Shown piece after piece: positions 45,458 through 52,664 of a stretch of 64,000 nucleotides of DNA; position 1 is the first letter of the stretch, and each line of letters begins with the position of its first letter. The notes beneath the pieces were generated by a model that saw only the letters and a list, made by a program, of their open reading frames with translations, made no database searches and had not been told where the DNA came from. This stretch comes from an uncultured bacterium (GTDB lineage Bacteria; Verrucomicrobiota; Lentisphaeria; Victivallales; UBA1829): NCBI GenBank assembly GCA_902774245.1, contig CACYHQ010000001.1, forward strand, positions 62,001-126,000. Reading direction: 5' to 3'. Made by a program: the position numbers and the translations under genes.

Positions 45458-45485
45458 TTGAAAAAACCGTGAAATGTGCTATCTT
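45458..45485 (+). promoter_or_regulatory. Promoter of the small basic protein-lpxA unit
   Basis: TTGAAA and TATCTT are separated by 16 bases, with GTGC before the -10 box, 54 bases before the small gene. Confidence 0.7.
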
Positions 45486-45538
45486 TTATGGATATATTTT
45501 TGTACACGAACCAAATCCAACAATCATGGAGAACCACA

Positions 45539-45646
45539 ATGGGAAGACAGTATAACAAGCACGAGAAACAGGCCCGCCGCAAACAGTACCTCAAGCGCGT
45601 CAAACTCCGCGTCAAAGAGGCGATCAAGGCCGCCAAGAAGAAATAA
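45539..45646 (+). CDS. 35-residue strongly basic protein
   Basis: The frame MGRQYNKHEKQARRKQYLKR continues with VKLRVKEAIKAAKKK. It has 15 Lys or Arg residues, GGAG 7 bases before the ATG, and a near-consensus promoter upstream. lpxA starts 32 bases after its stop. Composition (basic helix, no hydrophobic core) is like very small ribosomal or nucleoid-associated proteins, and I have a vague memory of similar peptides in PVC bacteria. No family is asserted. Confidence 0.75.
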   Translation: MGRQYNKHEKQARRKQYLKRVKLRVKEAIKAAKKK

Positions 45647-45678
45647 TCCGAGTTCAATTTCCAACCGGATGACCTGAT

Positions 45679-46479
45679 ATGGCGCAGATTCACCAGACCG
45701 CCATCATCGGAAACGACGTCGAGCTTGCCGACTCCGTTTTCGTCGGCCCGTACTGCATCATCGAAGACCACGTGAAGATCGGCGAGAATACCCGCCTGAT
45801 CGCGCAGTGCCACATCTACTCGAACACCACGATCGGCGCAGGCAACACCATTTTCCCGTTCGCCTCGCTCGGCGGCGCGCCCAACGACATCAGCTACGAC
45901 CCGTCCCAGGGCGATTCCTTCACCCGGATCGGCGACGACAACATCATCCGCGAGGGCGTGTCCATTCACCGCGGCGCGCATCCCGGCACGGAGACGGTCG
46001 TCGGAAGCCACGGCTTCTTCATGGGCAACGCCCACATGGCGCACAACACCGTGATCGGAGACCACGTCATCATGGCGCTCGGCGCGCTTGCCGCGGGCTA
46101 CGTCCAGATCGGCGACCGCGCGTTCATCTCCGGCAACGTCTGCATCCACCAGTTCGTCCGCGTGGGACGCTTCGCCATGATCTCCGGCGGTTCCGCCATC
46201 TCCATGGACCTGCCGCCCTTCATGATCGGCGACGGCCGCAACGGCGGCGTCCGCAGCTTCAACAAGGTCGCTCTGGAGCGCGCCGGATACTCCAAGGAGG
46301 ACATCCGCACGATCCACAAGATGTACGATATCGCGTTCCGCCGCGGCCTCAACATGAAGAACGCGCTGGAAGAGATCGAAACCACCCTGCCGCAAATCCC
46401 GGAAGTCAAGGAATTCGTCGAATTCGTGCGTTCCGCCAAACGCGGCGTCCTGAGCGGGGGCAGCACCCGCCGCGCATAA
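45679..46479 (+). CDS. lpxA: UDP-N-acetylglucosamine O-acyltransferase LpxA
   Basis: LpxA carries out the first step of lipid A synthesis, moving a 3-hydroxyacyl chain from ACP to UDP-GlcNAc in the cytoplasm. The 266-residue protein has the left-handed beta-helix hexapeptide repeats from residue 4 on (IHQTAIIGNDVELADSVF). The catalytic His region is GNAHMAHNTVIGDHV, and the C-terminal helical part begins near residue 195. It is cotranscribed with the small basic protein. lpxD, lpxC and fabZ, often adjacent in other bacteria, are not beside it. Confidence 0.96.
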   Translation: MAQIHQTAIIGNDVELADSVFVGPYCIIEDHVKIGENTRLIAQCHIYSNTTIGAGNTIFPFASLGGAPNDISYDPSQGDSFTRIGDDNIIREGVSIHRGAHPGTETVVGSHGFFMGNAHMAHNTVIGDHVIMALGALAAGYVQIGDRAFISGNVCIHQFVRVGRFAMISGGSAISMDLPPFMIGDGRNGGVRSFNKVALERAGYSKEDIRTIHKMYDIAFRRGLNMKNALEEIETTLPQIPEVKEFVEFVRSAKRGVLSGGSTRRA

Positions 46480-46522
46480 TCGAACATCCGGCGGACTTTC
46501 CCCGCCGCCGACGCGAAAGAAA

Positions 46523-46568
46523 CGGCACGTATCGCCAAAGTGTGTGATGCGTGCCGCGACTGTTTTTA
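46523..46568 (+). terminator. Possible terminator of lpxA
   Basis: CGGCACG / CGTGCCG stem with a 20-base loop, followed by CGACTG and T5. The spacer before the T-tract weakens the call. Confidence 0.4.
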
Positions 46569-46593
46569 TGACTGGGAAGGAATCGGGAAAACG

Positions 46594-46829
46594 TCACTCC
46601 CCGTCGGGCGACGCTTCCTTCCGTTCCGATCCAGCCTGTTCCGGCTTGTCCCAGCCGTGTTCCTTCACGACGCTCCGCGCGTATCCGTCGCCGTTCTCCG
46701 CGAGCTGGCGGAGCGCGTCCTTCGCCGCCTCGCTGTCCTGTTCGGCGGCGAGTTCGACAAGTTTGAAATGCTCCTCAAACAAACGACGGCGAGGCAAACA
46801 AACATTCTGCGGATGATTCGTGGCGGCAT
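46594..46829 (-). CDS. Small acidic-helical protein with a frameshifted or non-ATG start
   Basis: Codon use and composition of 46594-46797 on the minus strand (FEEHFKLVELAAEQDSEAAK, ALRQLAENGDGYARSVV, GWDKPE) look strongly coding. In that frame the only usable start is TTG at 46797. A well-placed SD (AAAGGAAT) and ATG exist at 46829 but in a different frame, suggesting a 1-base indel between 46798 and 46829 or a sequencing error. About 67 to 78 residues. It has its own promoter, part of the duplicated block. Family unknown. Confidence 0.55.
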
Positions 46830-46860
46830 GGGGCTATTCCTTTCGGGTGGTGCTGAAGGT

Positions 46861-46917
46861 TGGAAGGATTCGTCAAGTTATAGAAAAGATACACCTTCTT
46901 TGTCGATATTGCAAGCG
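46861..46917. repeat. 57-bp promoter block, copy 1
   Basis: This block matches 47606-47662 in length. The first 22 bases are identical, as are a central ATACACC and the final GCAAGCG. It contains the promoter of the 46594-46829 gene. Confidence 0.85.
46886..46914 (-). promoter_or_regulatory. Promoter of the small 46594-46829 gene
   Basis: On the minus strand TTGCAA and TATCTT are separated by 17 bases. Confidence 0.6.
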
Positions 46918-46932
46918 CGGACGGAAAGGACC

Positions 46933-47571
46933 TCAGCGGACTTTCAGGATCCCGTTCAGGTCTGTCAGCCACTTCAGCCGGTCTTTCTCTTTGGAAGGAC
47001 CGATGGGCCGGAGCGACTGCCCCGCGACGATCGTTTCGACCTCCTCCGGCGTTTTAGAACGGATCGTTCCGTCCGAATACAGAATCAGCATATAACGGTC
47101 TTTATCCTTATAATGGGAATGGATGCAGGAACACAGGACGAGCGGAAACGCCTCGATTTTCCGTTCCGGCGTCTCGCCTGAGTCAAGTTTGGCTTCGTAT
47201 ATAAAATACTCCGCAAGTTCGGCGACGGAGACCGGAAACACCTGATACGCCTGTCCGTCTTTCGGGCAGGCAAAACAGTCTTCCGCGGAGCTTGAACCGA
47301 TTTTCAGCCCAAGCGCGGCGAGGTCCTGTTCCCGGATCAGATCGAAAACCGTCATGCCGGGCGGGATTTCCTTTTTTTCCTCCCCCGTCCGGACGTACCG
47401 TTCCGAGCCCGCATGGAGAATCATCCCAATACATTTGAGATTTTCAATGCATCGGCTGTATGCGCCCGTCGTATTCATCCATCGGGATTGATCGCAATTC
47501 ACCATGACAATGGACAGGAAAAACAGGAGCAGAATGCCCCCGGCAATCATCGAAAACGTCTTCCATGACAT
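46933..47571 (-). CDS. Membrane-anchored protein with pseudopilin-like remnants
   Basis: This 212-residue protein has one N-terminal helix (FSMIAGGILLLFFLSIVMVN, residues 6-25) and an outside domain. YSRCIENLKCIGMILHAGSERY resembles the RCxxNLKQIGLAL stretch after the helix of PVC pseudopilins (H-X9-DG type). CFACPKDGQAYQVFP resembles their CPSD region, and YSDGTIRSKT could be a degenerate DG part. It lacks the prepilin peptidase site (G-F-T-L-I-E). It may be a diverged pseudopilin that stays in the membrane. GAAAGGG precedes the ATG. Confidence 0.65.
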   Translation of the reverse strand: MSWKTFSMIAGGILLLFFLSIVMVNCDQSRWMNTTGAYSRCIENLKCIGMILHAGSERYVRTGEEKKEIPPGMTVFDLIREQDLAALGLKIGSSSAEDCFACPKDGQAYQVFPVSVAELAEYFIYEAKLDSGETPERKIEAFPLVLCSCIHSHYKDKDRYMLILYSDGTIRSKTPEEVETIVAGQSLRPIGPSKEKDRLKWLTDLNGILKVR

Positions 47572-47605
47572 GGTTCAGCCCTTTCTGACAGTTATTCCTA
47601 AAAGC

Positions 47606-47662
47606 TGGAAGGATTCGTCAAGTTATAAGAACTATACACCATGCCGGGAATAAATGCAAGCG
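47606..47662. repeat. 57-bp promoter block, copy 2
   Basis: Second copy of the 46861-46917 block, in the same orientation, 745 bases away. It carries the promoter of the 46933-47571 gene. Confidence 0.85.
47631..47659 (-). promoter_or_regulatory. Promoter of the 46933-47571 gene
   Basis: On the minus strand TTGCAT and TATAGT are separated by 17 bases. Confidence 0.6.
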
Positions 47663-47678
47663 AAAAGAAGTACAAAAA

Positions 47679-47705
47679 TAGGGCTTATAGGACCTGTAGG
47701 ACCTA
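47679..47705. repeat. Three 9-bp tandem repeats (TAGGACCTN)
   Basis: TAGGGCTTA, TAGGACCTG and TAGGACCTA follow one another directly, in the short gap behind the rnhB stop. The last two differ at one base. Confidence 0.8.
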
Positions 47706-47727
47706 TATTCGAGAGATTCGAGGAAGC

Positions 47728-48390
47728 TCAGAACTGGAATTCGTCCTGGACGGTGTCGGGCGGGTTCAGGATGGAGCGGACAGGCTCGAAGGTCTTGCGG
47801 TGGAGCGGACACGGGCCGTATTTGCGGATGAGGTCTGTGTGGAGTCTGGTGCAGTAGCCCTTGTGGACTTCGAACTGATACTGCGGATACTGTTTCGCCG
47901 CCTCCATCATGAAGAGGTCGCGGGAGGTCTTGGCGAGGATGCTGGCCGCGGCGATGCTGGCGGACTTCGCGTCGCCCTTCACGATGTTTTCCGAGGGGAC
48001 GGGCAGTCCCTGCACGGGATTGCCGTCGACGAGCACGAAATCAGCGGGACACGGCAGGCCCAGGACGGCGCGGCGCATGGCGAGCCAGGTGGCGCGAAGG
48101 ATATCCGTGCGGTCGATCTCGTCCTGGTCGACCATGGCGACGGACGTGAGCGCGGAGGGCTCGGCGAGGATCGCCTCGCGCAGCTCCATGCGCTGTTTGT
48201 GCGTGAGCTGCTTGGAGTCGTTGACTCCGGCGGGGATACGGCTCCTGTCCGTAAAAATGACCGCCGCGGCGCAGACCGGTCCGGCGCAGCAGCCGCGTCC
48301 GGCCTCGTCGACCCCGGCGATAAAAGAAAACTCCCCGTCCCACTTGAGTTCGTGGACGAGGAGTTCGGAATTACCGGGAAGATAATCCAT
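47728..48390 (-). CDS. rnhB: Ribonuclease HII
   Basis: This 220-residue enzyme cuts RNA in RNA-DNA hybrids and starts ribonucleotide excision. Catalytic acids appear in AGVDEAGRGCCAGPV (Asp, Glu), in the Asp of DFVLVDGNPVQG, and after KGDAKSASIAAASILAKTSRD. The ATG at 48390 was chosen because the family N-terminus follows (the upstream frame is a shadow of rplS). It is the last gene of the rpsP-khpA-trmD-rplS-rnhB operon, 13 bases after rplS. Confidence 0.95.
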   Translation of the reverse strand: MDYLPGNSELLVHELKWDGEFSFIAGVDEAGRGCCAGPVCAAAVIFTDRSRIPAGVNDSKQLTHKQRMELREAILAEPSALTSVAMVDQDEIDRTDILRATWLAMRRAVLGLPCPADFVLVDGNPVQGLPVPSENIVKGDAKSASIAAASILAKTSRDLFMMEAAKQYPQYQFEVHKGYCTRLHTDLIRKYGPCPLHRKTFEPVRSILNPPDTVQDEFQF

Positions 48391-48403
48391 GCGGAAAGCA
48401 GGA

Positions 48404-48781
48404 TTATTTCGCGGCTTCGGCGGACGCCGCGGGTCCGAAGTACTTTTTCTCTTTGACGCGGGCGGCTTTGCCGATCTTGTCGCGCAGGTAGTAGAGTTTC
48501 GCGCGGCGGACATGGCCGTGACGTTCCACGGTGATCGCGTCGATGCGCGGGCTGTGGATCGGGAACACGCGTTCCACGCCGTAGCCGTTCTGGAAACGGC
48601 GGACGGTGAACGTTTCGCGGATGCCGGAATTCTTGCGTGCGATGACGACGCCGGTGAAATTCTGGATGCGTTCGGTGGTGCCTTCAATGATCTTGGTGGA
48701 AACCTTGACGGTGTCCCCGATATTGAAGTCGGGCACAGAAGCCTTGCACTGCGCCTTTTCGATCTTGTCAATGATGCTCAT
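48404..48781 (-). CDS. rplS: 50S ribosomal protein L19
   Basis: This 125-residue protein lies at the 30S-50S interface. Typical stretches are [40 protein letters not shown] and [12 protein letters not shown]. The ATG at 48781 follows GGAGG at 8 bases. The C-terminal [13 protein letters not shown] is a short extension. It sits in the standard operon after trmD. Confidence 0.97.
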   Translation of the reverse strand: MSIIDKIEKAQCKASVPDFNIGDTVKVSTKIIEGTTERIQNFTGVVIARKNSGIRETFTVRRFQNGYGVERVFPIHSPRIDAITVERHGHVRRAKLYYLRDKIGKAARVKEKKYFGPAASAEAAK

Positions 48782-48799
48782 GGTTGTTACCTCCATATG

Positions 48800-49483
48800 T
48801 TAATTTTTGTCGTTGATCAGGTCCGGACGGACAAGCAGCGTCGTGTTCGTGGATTCGGCGCGGCGCCATTGTCCGATTCTGGCATGATCCCCGGACAGGA
48901 GCACGTCCGGGACCCTCATGCCTTGAAATTCGACGGGCTGGGTGTACTGCGGATACTCGAGGAGGCCGTTCTCGAACGACTCCTGCACGGCGGACTCGTC
49001 GTCGCCGAGCACGCCCGGCAGAAGCCGGACGATCGCGTCGACCATGACCATAGCCGCCAGGTTGCCGTTCGTGAGGATGTAGTCCCCGATGGACAGCTCC
49101 ATGTCGACCAGCAGGTCGCGGACGCGCTGATCGACGCCTTCGTAGTGTCCGCAGATGAAGATCAAGTGCTGTTCGCCGGAAAGCGCGTGGGCCGTCTTCT
49201 GCGTGAAGCGGCCGCCCGCGGGTCCGGTCAGGATGACCTTCGTCCCGTCCTGTTTCAAAGAACTCACCGCTTCGAAAAGCGGTTCAACTTTCATCAGCAT
49301 CCCGGGGCCGCCGCCGAACGGTTTGTCGTCGACGGTCTTTCTCCGGTCGTGCGTAAAATCGCGAAGGTCGATCGCACGGATCTCGACCTTGTTTTCCCGC
49401 ATCGCCCGGCCGGTGATGCTGCTCGCCAGCGGGCCGAAGAATATCTCGGGAAACAGTGTGATGATGTCGATTCGCAGTGCCAC
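48800..49483 (-). CDS. trmD: tRNA (guanine37-N1)-methyltransferase TrmD
   Basis: TrmD adds the m1G37 that prevents +1 frameshifting. The 227-residue protein has the knotted SPOUT fold with CGHYEGVDQRVRDLLVD, SIGDYILTNGNLAAM and PFGGGPGMLMK. A GTG start at 49483 was chosen: it has GGAG 6 bases upstream and gives the family N-terminus (ALRIDIITLFPEIF). The ATG at 49510 lies inside khpA and has no SD. One base separates it from the khpA stop. Confidence 0.96.
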   Translation of the reverse strand: MALRIDIITLFPEIFFGPLASSITGRAMRENKVEIRAIDLRDFTHDRRKTVDDKPFGGGPGMLMKVEPLFEAVSSLKQDGTKVILTGPAGGRFTQKTAHALSGEQHLIFICGHYEGVDQRVRDLLVDMELSIGDYILTNGNLAAMVMVDAIVRLLPGVLGDDESAVQESFENGLLEYPQYTQPVEFQGMRVPDVLLSGDHARIGQWRRAESTNTTLLVRPDLINDKN

Positions 49484-49484
49484 G

Positions 49485-49847
49485 TCAGGCTCCTGCCGCC
49501 TCGACCTCATCGTCCAGGACCTCGACGCTCACGCGGCCTTTCGTGCGTCCGGCGGCGCCGGAGACGAGAGCGCGAAGCGCCATGATCGTTTTGCCGCTTT
49601 TGCCGATGATCTTGCCCCGGTCGCCCGGGCGGCACGTGATCTGGATCACGTTTCCGTTCTCGGCGGAAGCCGTGCGGACCTTCACTTCGTCGGGGTAGTC
49701 CACGAGCTTCTTCGAGATGTACAGCACGAAATCTTCGAGGTTCTGCTGCGAAGACGGATCAGCGGTTGTTCTGGCTGCTGGCGCGGAGGTCTTGGCTTCC
49801 GCCTCTTCCTTCCCGCCGAACAGTTTGCCGAAAATATCAAAAATAGA
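49485..49847 (-). CDS. khpA: KH-domain RNA-binding protein KhpA
   Basis: This 120-residue protein has an Ala/Thr-rich N-terminal part and a KH domain from about residue 45 (LVDYPDEVKVRTASAENG, with the GxxG loop GKIIGKSGKTIMALRALV). KhpA binds RNA and, in several bacteria, works with KhpB in cell-division control and RNA regulation. A GTG start at 49847 is preferred over the GTG at 49871 because of GGGAG 7 bases upstream. It lies between rpsP and trmD, as in many bacteria. Confidence 0.9.
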   Translation of the reverse strand, partial: SIFDIFGKLFGGKEEAEAKTSAPAARTTADPSSQQNLEDFVLYISKKLVDYPDEVKVRTASAENGNVIQITCRPGDRGKIIGKSGKTIMALRALVSGAAGRTKGRVSVEVLDDEVEAAGA

Positions 49848-49886
49848 CACGGCAGTTCTCCCGTGTTGCACGGGCGAAGCGCAGAC

Positions 49887-50195
49887 TTACGCCTGCTTCT
49901 CCTCGCCCTTCTTGAACGTCTTTTTCTTCGTGTAGGGATCGGGCTGGCCGTACTGCTTGGACTTGCCGGCTTTCGCGCGGTCGTAGATATCCTTCACGGT
50001 CTCGCTCATGATCGCGCCGTTGCCGACCCAGTATTCGAGGCGGGCAACGTCGAGTTTTTCATCGCTGCGGCGGGGATCGTAGTAGCCGAGTTCTTCCAGC
50101 ATGCGGCCGTCGCGCTGCGCACGGATGTCGCACACGACAATACGGAAGCTGATCCAGTTCTTTCCGCCAGTTCGTTTCAGTCTGATCTTTACCAT
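49887..50195 (-). CDS. rpsP: 30S ribosomal protein S16
   Basis: This 102-residue protein begins MVKIRLKRTGGKNWISFRIV, with DGRMLEELGYYDP and a Lys-rich tail. It is the first gene of the rpsP-khpA-trmD-rplS-rnhB operon. The leader between promoter and ATG is about 100 bases and contains a GCGTCG/CGACGC hairpin near 50233-50246, a place where ribosomal control could act; this is not proven. Confidence 0.97.
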   Translation of the reverse strand: MVKIRLKRTGGKNWISFRIVVCDIRAQRDGRMLEELGYYDPRRSDEKLDVARLEYWVGNGAIMSETVKDIYDRAKAGKSKQYGQPDPYTKKKTFKKGEEKQA

Positions 50196-50302
50196 AACGG
50201 TTTTCCTTTGTCTTTACCAGTGGGTTCGACTGCGTCGTTCGACGCTCACGCTTTGTTCGCTTACCGCACTGCGCGTGACTCAATGCGATATAAAAGTCAA
50301 TT

Positions 50303-50331
50303 AATATACAGCCTCTTCCCGCTTTTTTCAA
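50303..50331 (-). promoter_or_regulatory. Promoter of the rpsP operon
   Basis: On the minus strand TTGAAA and TATATT are separated by 17 bases. Confidence 0.7.
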
Positions 50332-50396
50332 ATCATTTTCGCGATTTCTTTCAGCCTTTTTCGCGTTTTTTGCGCCTTGCGGACCGGTCTGGTCCG

Positions 50397-51005
50397 TCAG
50401 AACCAGGCGGACAGGAGCGCGCCCGCGGCGGCCGCGCCGAGCAGGAGCGCCGTGGTCGGCACCTTCGTTTTCAGCATCAGCACGATCGTCGCGCCGCAGA
50501 TCACGACGCCCGCCGGGGAAACGCGGAACCCTTCGGGCAGGACGGGGCGTTCGAGCTTGAAGAGCGCGCCGAACGCCTCCCACGGGATCGTCCGCGTGAA
50601 GACCGACATCCCGAGGAAGATGGTCACGGCGAACATGATGAGCGCCACGGCCGCGAGACGCGTCCCCTTCAGCATGCCTTTCACGAGGAACGTGTCCTTC
50701 CAGCGGTTGATGCCCGCCGCCGCGGAGCATCCGATCAGGATCGTCGGCACGATCAGCCCCAGCGACGCCGCCAGCGCCCCGAAGAATCCCTCGTTCACGT
50801 ACCCGACGTACGTCGCGGTGTTCAGGCCGACCGGGCCCGGCGTGACCTGCGCCACGGAGCACAGGTTGCCGAATTCGCTCATCGTGAGCACCTGTTCCTT
50901 GTCGACGTACTCCGCCGTGAGCAGCGGGATCAGCATATAGCCGCCGCCGAAACACAGCACGGAAAACTTGCAGAACTGGAAGAAGAGGATAATGCAGTGG
51001 TTCAT
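50397..51005 (-). CDS. Chromate transporter family protein, half 2
   Basis: This 202-residue CHR-type membrane protein has about six helices. The signature LCFGGGYMLIPLLTAEYV lies near residues 17-34 and FGNLCSVAQVTPGPVGLNTATYVGY follows in parts. In the split form two short CHR proteins make one transporter. It overlaps the partner gene by 4 bases (ATGA). The family moves chromate, but in gut anaerobes the natural substrate is uncertain. Confidence 0.9.
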   Translation of the reverse strand: MNHCIILFFQFCKFSVLCFGGGYMLIPLLTAEYVDKEQVLTMSEFGNLCSVAQVTPGPVGLNTATYVGYVNEGFFGALAASLGLIVPTILIGCSAAAGINRWKDTFLVKGMLKGTRLAAVALIMFAVTIFLGMSVFTRTIPWEAFGALFKLERPVLPEGFRVSPAGVVICGATIVLMLKTKVPTTALLLGAAAAGALLSAWF

Positions 51006-51658
51006 CTTTTGCCGTCCTCCTCATTTTTGACAGATTCGGCGGACAGTTCGGAGGAAACCTTTGGAGATTCTCCATTCGCCTGTTCCGCCCGCGCCAGACG
51101 GCGCGTCTGCCACCACACGTAGCCCCAGCCGAACGGCACGGCGGCGAGGATCAGTAGCGCGGGACTCACCTTCATGATCGCGAGCACGAAGAAGATCAGC
51201 ACCACGGCGATTTCCAGCGGGTTCTTCACAGTCCGGCGGAACATCCGGCATCCGGTGACGAGGATCATGCCCGTCACGGCGGCACGGATCCCGGCGAAGA
51301 TGCCGAGCAGATAACGGTTTTTCGGGTCGAGGTGCGGAAAGAGCGAGGCGATGATGAGGATGACGGTGAAGGGCGGCGTGACGGCTCCCAGCGCGGCGGC
51401 GAGCGCGCCCGGCACTCCGGCGATCTTCATGCCGATGTACACGGCGGAATTGATCGCGATGATGCCGGGAACCGTCTGCGTGAGCGCGGTCATATCCAGC
51501 AGCTCCTCGCGTGTCAGAAGCTTGTGTTTGACGACGAATATCTCCTCGATGACGGGGAGCATGGCGAGGCCGCCGCCGACCACGAGCGCGGTGATGCGGA
51601 AAAATGAGCAGTAGAGCAACAGAAGGCGTCTGCCCCTTGACAGAGTCCGAATCTCCAT
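51002..51658 (-). CDS. Chromate transporter family protein, half 1
   Basis: This 218-residue CHR protein carries ALVVGGGLAMLPVIEEIFV near residues 24-42 and LTQTVPGIIAINSAVYIG, matching the second half in topology but not in sequence. The C-terminus is a charged tail. The start lies 19 bases after the amidohydrolase stop, so tRNA-Glu, amidohydrolase and both halves may be one transcript. Confidence 0.9.
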   Translation of the reverse strand: MEIRTLSRGRRLLLLYCSFFRITALVVGGGLAMLPVIEEIFVVKHKLLTREELLDMTALTQTVPGIIAINSAVYIGMKIAGVPGALAAALGAVTPPFTVILIIASLFPHLDPKNRYLLGIFAGIRAAVTGMILVTGCRMFRRTVKNPLEIAVVLIFFVLAIMKVSPALLILAAVPFGWGYVWWQTRRLARAEQANGESPKVSSELSAESVKNEEDGKR

Positions 51659-51677
51659 GCCCTGCCCCCTCCCCTCC

Positions 51678-52463
51678 TCAGAGCGTCACCCCGAACAGAC
51701 GTTCCGCGTTCTTGTAGAATATCTGCTCGAACTGGGCTTCCGTCAGGTCCAGCGTACGCGCCTCGGCGATGCCGTCGCGATGGGACAGCGCGGGGTAGTC
51801 CGTCGCCCAGAGGACGCGGTCGACGCCGTGCGCGAGGATGATCCGTTTCACCTCGTGCGGAGGCAGGCGGAAGAACGTGCTGGAGGTATCGAACCAGACG
51901 TCGCGTCCGACGAGATATTTCCAGGCCTCGTCCCATTCGCAGTAGCCGCCCATGTGCGCCGCGATAATGTTTTTGAGATGCGGAAAGTGGTCCAGCACGT
52001 TCGCGAGGCGTTTCGGCGAGGAATAGTCGCTGGTGGCGTCTCCGACGTGGAACAGGATGGGCATGTCCGGCGGGATCAGCTCGTACAGACGCATCATGCG
52101 CGGTTCGTCGATGTAGAGTTTCTGAAAATCCGGATGGAATTTCAGGCCGGTCAGCCCGATCTCCTTCATGCGCGCGAGCTCGCCCTTGCAGTCCGCGTAG
52201 TCGGGATGGAGCGACCCGAGGCAGATGACCTTCGGACCGAGCAGGGACGCCAGATAATTATTGATGTTCCGCACCTGGTCGGGACGCGTCGCGGAAGAAA
52301 GAAAAACGGCCTTGTCGATATGGGCGTCCTCGAGGGATTCGTGCAGGTCGGCGACCGTGCCGGTCCTGCGCCAGGGTTCGTGATAGTACGATTCGAGAGA
52401 CGCGACGACTTTCGGCGCGACGCTGTCGGGGAACACATGGCAATGGACGTCAAAATATTTCAC
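51678..52463 (-). CDS. Amidohydrolase_2 family metal-dependent hydrolase
   Basis: This 261-residue TIM-barrel protein has the metal motif HCH in YFDVHCHVFPD near the N-terminus, GLKFHPDFQKLY, ILFHVGDAT, AAHMGGY and the final catalytic Asp in LWATDYPALSHRDG. It resembles the ACMSD/amidohydrolase_2 group; the substrate is unknown. A GTG start at 52463 has GGAGG 5 bases upstream and gives the usual N-terminus (KYFDVHCH); the longer frame runs toward the tRNA. Confidence 0.85.
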   Translation of the reverse strand: MKYFDVHCHVFPDSVAPKVVASLESYYHEPWRRTGTVADLHESLEDAHIDKAVFLSSATRPDQVRNINNYLASLLGPKVICLGSLHPDYADCKGELARMKEIGLTGLKFHPDFQKLYIDEPRMMRLYELIPPDMPILFHVGDATSDYSSPKRLANVLDHFPHLKNIIAAHMGGYCEWDEAWKYLVGRDVWFDTSSTFFRLPPHEVKRIILAHGVDRVLWATDYPALSHRDGIAEARTLDLTEAQFEQIFYKNAERLFGVTL

Positions 52464-52498
52464 GGCATCCTCCAGGGCAAAACATCCGGACACAAAAA

Positions 52499-52574
52499 TG
52501 GCATCCCCAACGGGATTCGAACCCGTGTTACCAGGATGAAAACCTGGTGTCCTAGGCCTCTAGACGATAGGGAC
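52499..52574 (-). tRNA. tRNA-Glu (UUC)
   Basis: A 76-base cloverleaf with encoded CCA. The anticodon stem CCAGG/CCTGG encloses loop TTTTCAT, anticodon TTC. The T-arm is CGGG-TTCGAAT-CCCG and the D-arm contains GTCTAGAGGCCTAGGAC. The acceptor stem closes with a terminal G-T pair and one internal G-T pair. It is very close to E. coli tRNA-Glu. Confidence 0.97.
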
Positions 52575-52600
52575 GCACCTCGGAAAAAAAGTATGTATTT

Positions 52601-52628
52601 AAAATAGCATGCCGAACGGATTTTTCAA
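52601..52628 (-). promoter_or_regulatory. Promoter of tRNA-Glu
   Basis: On the minus strand TTGAAA and TATTTT are separated by 16 bases, with ATGC before the -10 box, 26 bases from the tRNA 5' end. No terminator was seen between the tRNA and the following amidohydrolase gene. Confidence 0.7.
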
Positions 52629-52664
52629 GCGGGAAACGCATTTTTTTCCGATTTTTCCCGGTTT

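Noticed and set aside
50226..50285. Further copy of the intergenic stem-loop repeat in the rpsP leader
   Set aside because: It contains CACTGC and a GCGTCG/CGACGC hairpin, but not the GTG-stem, AGC-type loop and TGCYTCAG order. It is more likely a leader structure of rpsP.
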